From assembly GCF_033118175.1 (NCBI RefSeq), contig NC_083689.1:23542501-23606500 (forward strand): 64,000 nucleotides of DNA, given 5' to 3'. The notes beneath the pieces were generated by a model, which was not told the DNA's origin, made no database searches, and saw only the letters and a list, made by a program, of their open reading frames with translations. The stretch's first letter is position 1; each line of letters begins with the position of its first letter. This DNA is from Dama dama. Lineage: Eukaryota; Chordata; Mammalia; Artiodactyla; Cervidae. Positions 59,002-64,000 of the stretch are shown here, one piece after another. Made by a program: the position numbers and the translations under genes.

Positions 59002-60261
59002 TAGTGGGGGAGCCCTTCCTCGTCCTTGCAGCTGGCCAGAGGGCAGGGTTGTTACCTGCCCAGAAGAGGCTTGTTAATAATTTGCATCATCAAGTGGGCA
59101 TCAGCATGGCCTTAAAACTGCCTGATGTTCTTGTGGAAGACGTGAGAGCCAGCCCAGCTCTGGGTGTGGGCCGCAGCAGCGGAGTCTTGCACTCTGAGGC
59201 TGCCTGTAGCGGGGAGGTGCTCGTGCCCCCTCCTGGACATGAGGGTCAGTGGATGTGGCTGGTCACAGTGGAACTTTGCTGCAGGGCCGTACAGGCGGGG
59301 TTGTGTAGGAAGGGCCATGTAGACAGGCCTGCAGCCAGGTAGGAGCAGCACATGTGTGTGCATGTGAGTGGGCCTGTACTGTTCTGTAAGCAAAGGCCCT
59401 CCCCAGCCACGATCGCAGGTAACCCAACTTGCTCCCTGCAGAGGTCATCAGACACTAGGGCTTGTCAAGCTGCCCCGGAGGCCTGTAGAGACTCCCCATC
59501 ATGGACTGCAGAGACTTGGGAGGCAACCACGCCTGTCTCCTCCAGCCCTACTTCCTGGCTGAGGGTCAAGGGCCAGGTCCACCACACGCAGGGCCTTGGT
59601 GCCAAGACCCCCAGCTGTTCGTGGTGCTTCCCTTCTCAGAGTGCAGGGCACCCCAGTTCCTTGTGCTTCTTTCCACTGCATGACACTCTCCCTTAGTGAG
59701 ACATCAGCCTTCCCTGTTCCCTTCTTTATTTTTTTGCACGACTTTAATTTTGCATCATGAGGATTCTTTGTTATTGTCACTAGTCAAACATAAGGTCTGC
59801 TCTGTGATTCTAGACCCTTCACGGCATCACACTGAGCAAGCGTGGGACGCTCCCCACCGACGTGGGATGGGATGGGGTGTGGGCATGTGAGCATTACCCG
59901 AGCCGTGTCAAGGTCTCTCTGAGCCTTGTCTCCCATGGGACTGGGTTTGCCCGAGCGCATCACCACTTGGCATAGCATCTGGCACATAGAAATGTCAGCT
60001 CCTGTTATTCCCAGCTTTTTGCTAATGTTAGCAGCGTTTTTTCATTGGCATTTTTATTGAGATAGCAGTGGGTTCACATGTGGTTGTAAGAAAAACTGCA
60101 GGGAGGCCCACCGGCCCTGCTCCAGAGCCTCCAGTGCTGACGTTTGTTGGCCTTGAGCCTGTCTGCTCAGCGCACCGTGTGTGCCTTTGCACGCGAGTGT
60201 GTGCGTGCTCGTGGTTTGCTCTGTGCAAGCTCATCACTTGGGCAGGCTCGCGCATCTGCCG

Positions 60262-60285
60262 CCATCACCACCACCACCACCACCA
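60262..60285. repeat. (CAC)n
   Basis: About eight CAC/CAT units in ZFR2 intron 5. Confidence 0.85.
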
Positions 60286-60409
60286 AGTCGGGCATCGGGG
60301 TGGCATGAGCTGTGAACACATGCTTTCTCTACGAAGTGTGTTCTGAAGTAGTTTACTGTTGGCACCTTGGTTTATCTCTTTCTAGGCTGATCTCTGTCCA
60401 TAGGCAGTT

Positions 60410-60535
60410 ATGTCATGTATGTGTTTGTGCGAGTGTGTGCACATGTGTATGTGTGCATGTGCATATGTGTGCACCTGTGTGCACACATGTGTGTGTGCAT
60501 GTGTGCGCACGTGCATGTGTGTATGCGTGTCCTGT
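60410..60535. repeat. TGTGCA-type purine-pyrimidine array
   Basis: About 125 bp of TG steps broken by CA and CG (GTGTGTGCACATGTGTATG and similar), locally alternating purine-pyrimidine, in ZFR2 intron 5. Confidence 0.85.
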
Positions 60536-61064
60536 GGCTTAGGTAAAGACAGATGCCTACGTTTCGAGAGCACCGCCCCCACTCCTGTCCCTGCCTCCTT
60601 ACCTGCCCCCAGAACCAGCCAAGATCACCAGTGCCTTTGGTATTTCCCAGAGGCCTTTCTGCTCTGAGGGTTATTGACTCTTGGTGTGGGTAGAGGACAT
60701 CGGGTTAGCAGGCCCCCTTCCAAGAGACAGGTCAGGGCTGCCCTGTGAACATTCGGTCATGTGTCTGGTATCTCAGGTGCCTTGGGGCAGGAGCCGTGGG
60801 TCTGTGACACATGAAGTCCCCTCCCGCGTGGACTCACGGTTTGGAAGCAGCGCCCTGAAAAGAAGTGTGTCCCACGTCTATCAAGTAACACGTGTCCTTG
60901 CTTGGCTTCTGAGGTCAGATTCTGAAAAGCTGGAATATTTTTTCAAGCAGCCTCTGAAACTAAATGTTGTCCTTTGAGGATGCTTGCTTCAGAAACTGAT
61001 TTTTAGAAGAGGAAGAAAACCTTATGTTTTTCAGTCTGAGCTTCTAGGTCTGTTGCCTGGACTT

Positions 61065-61356
61065 TATTATTTTTTTTAAGATTTTATTTATTTTGTCTGT
61101 GCTGGGTCTTCATTGCTACGCAGGCTTTTCTCTAGTGTGGCAAGCAGGGCTACCCTCCAGTTGCAGTGTGAGGGCTCCTCATTGCAGCGGCTTCTTTGTT
61201 GCAGACCGCAGGCTCTAGGACACATGGACTTGAGTAGTTGTGACCCATGAGCTTAGCTGCTCTGCCACATGTGGGATCTTCCCGGACCAGCGATTGAACC
61301 CGCGACCCCTGCATTGGCAGGTGCATTCTTAACCACTGGACCACCAGGGAAGTCCT
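61065..61356 (-). mobile_element. Long CHR-type SINE
   Basis: GATTTTATTTATTTTGTCTG ... GGACCACCAGGGAAGTCC, 140 bp upstream of ZFR2 exon 6. Confidence 0.88.
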
Positions 61357-61402
61357 GACTGGGCTTTAAAAGGTGGTACACAAACCTCTCAGAGGCCTGT
61401 GA

Positions 61403-64000
<2,598 letters not shown>

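Overview
The window is nuclear DNA of a ruminant, most likely a bovid. The evidence is its dense load of ruminant SINEs (tRNA-headed Bov-tA, its Bov-A relatives, and artiodactyl CHR/CHR-2 elements), BovB (RTE) LINE copies and L1-BT 3' ends. Older mammalian repeats (MIR, L2, MLT1 LTRs, MER5, Tigger) lie underneath. There are no prokaryotic features. By eye I cannot separate cattle from sheep or goat.

Two protein genes are present as 5' portions, arranged head to head. On the minus strand is ATCAY (caytaxin, a brain BNIP-2/CRAL-TRIO-type protein). A CpG-rich presumed promoter and noncoding first exon lie at about 20.44-20.96 kb, the start-codon exon at 18219-18300, and the second coding exon at 3747-3805. 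The rest of the gene lies to the left of the window. On the plus strand is ZFR2 (zinc finger RNA-binding protein 2). A CpG island and start codon lie at 34659. Intron 1 is about 22 kb. Coding exons 2-7 lie between 56641 and about 63594 and encode roughly the first 440 residues, including two complete C2H2 (JAZ/U1-like) RNA-binding fingers. The third finger and the C-terminal DZF domain are expected beyond the right edge.

Layout: 1-3746 ATCAY intron with SINEs; 3806-18218 a repeat-packed ATCAY intron; 18301-20643 ATCAY intron 1; 20.96-34.3 kb intergenic DNA dominated by nested transposons, notably a Tigger element split by a solo LTR that is itself split by a near-complete BovB; 34.3-35.1 kb ZFR2 promoter; 34712-56640 ZFR2 intron 1; 56.6-64 kb a GC-rich exon cluster.

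I found no evidence of a new biological system. The observations most worth checking are a NAGNAG tandem splice acceptor that would add or drop one glutamine inside ZFR2 zinc finger 1; a short retrocopy of an unidentified RNA (23372-23479) with a perfect 15-bp target-site duplication; two places where CHR SINEs landed back to back on the same target; and several three-layer transposon nests with intact target-site duplications that give relative ages, including a CHR-2 inside a Bov-tA, the reverse of the more frequent order here. Family names for repeats come from sequence recognition, not a database search, so subfamily labels and most boundaries not fixed by a duplication are approximate.
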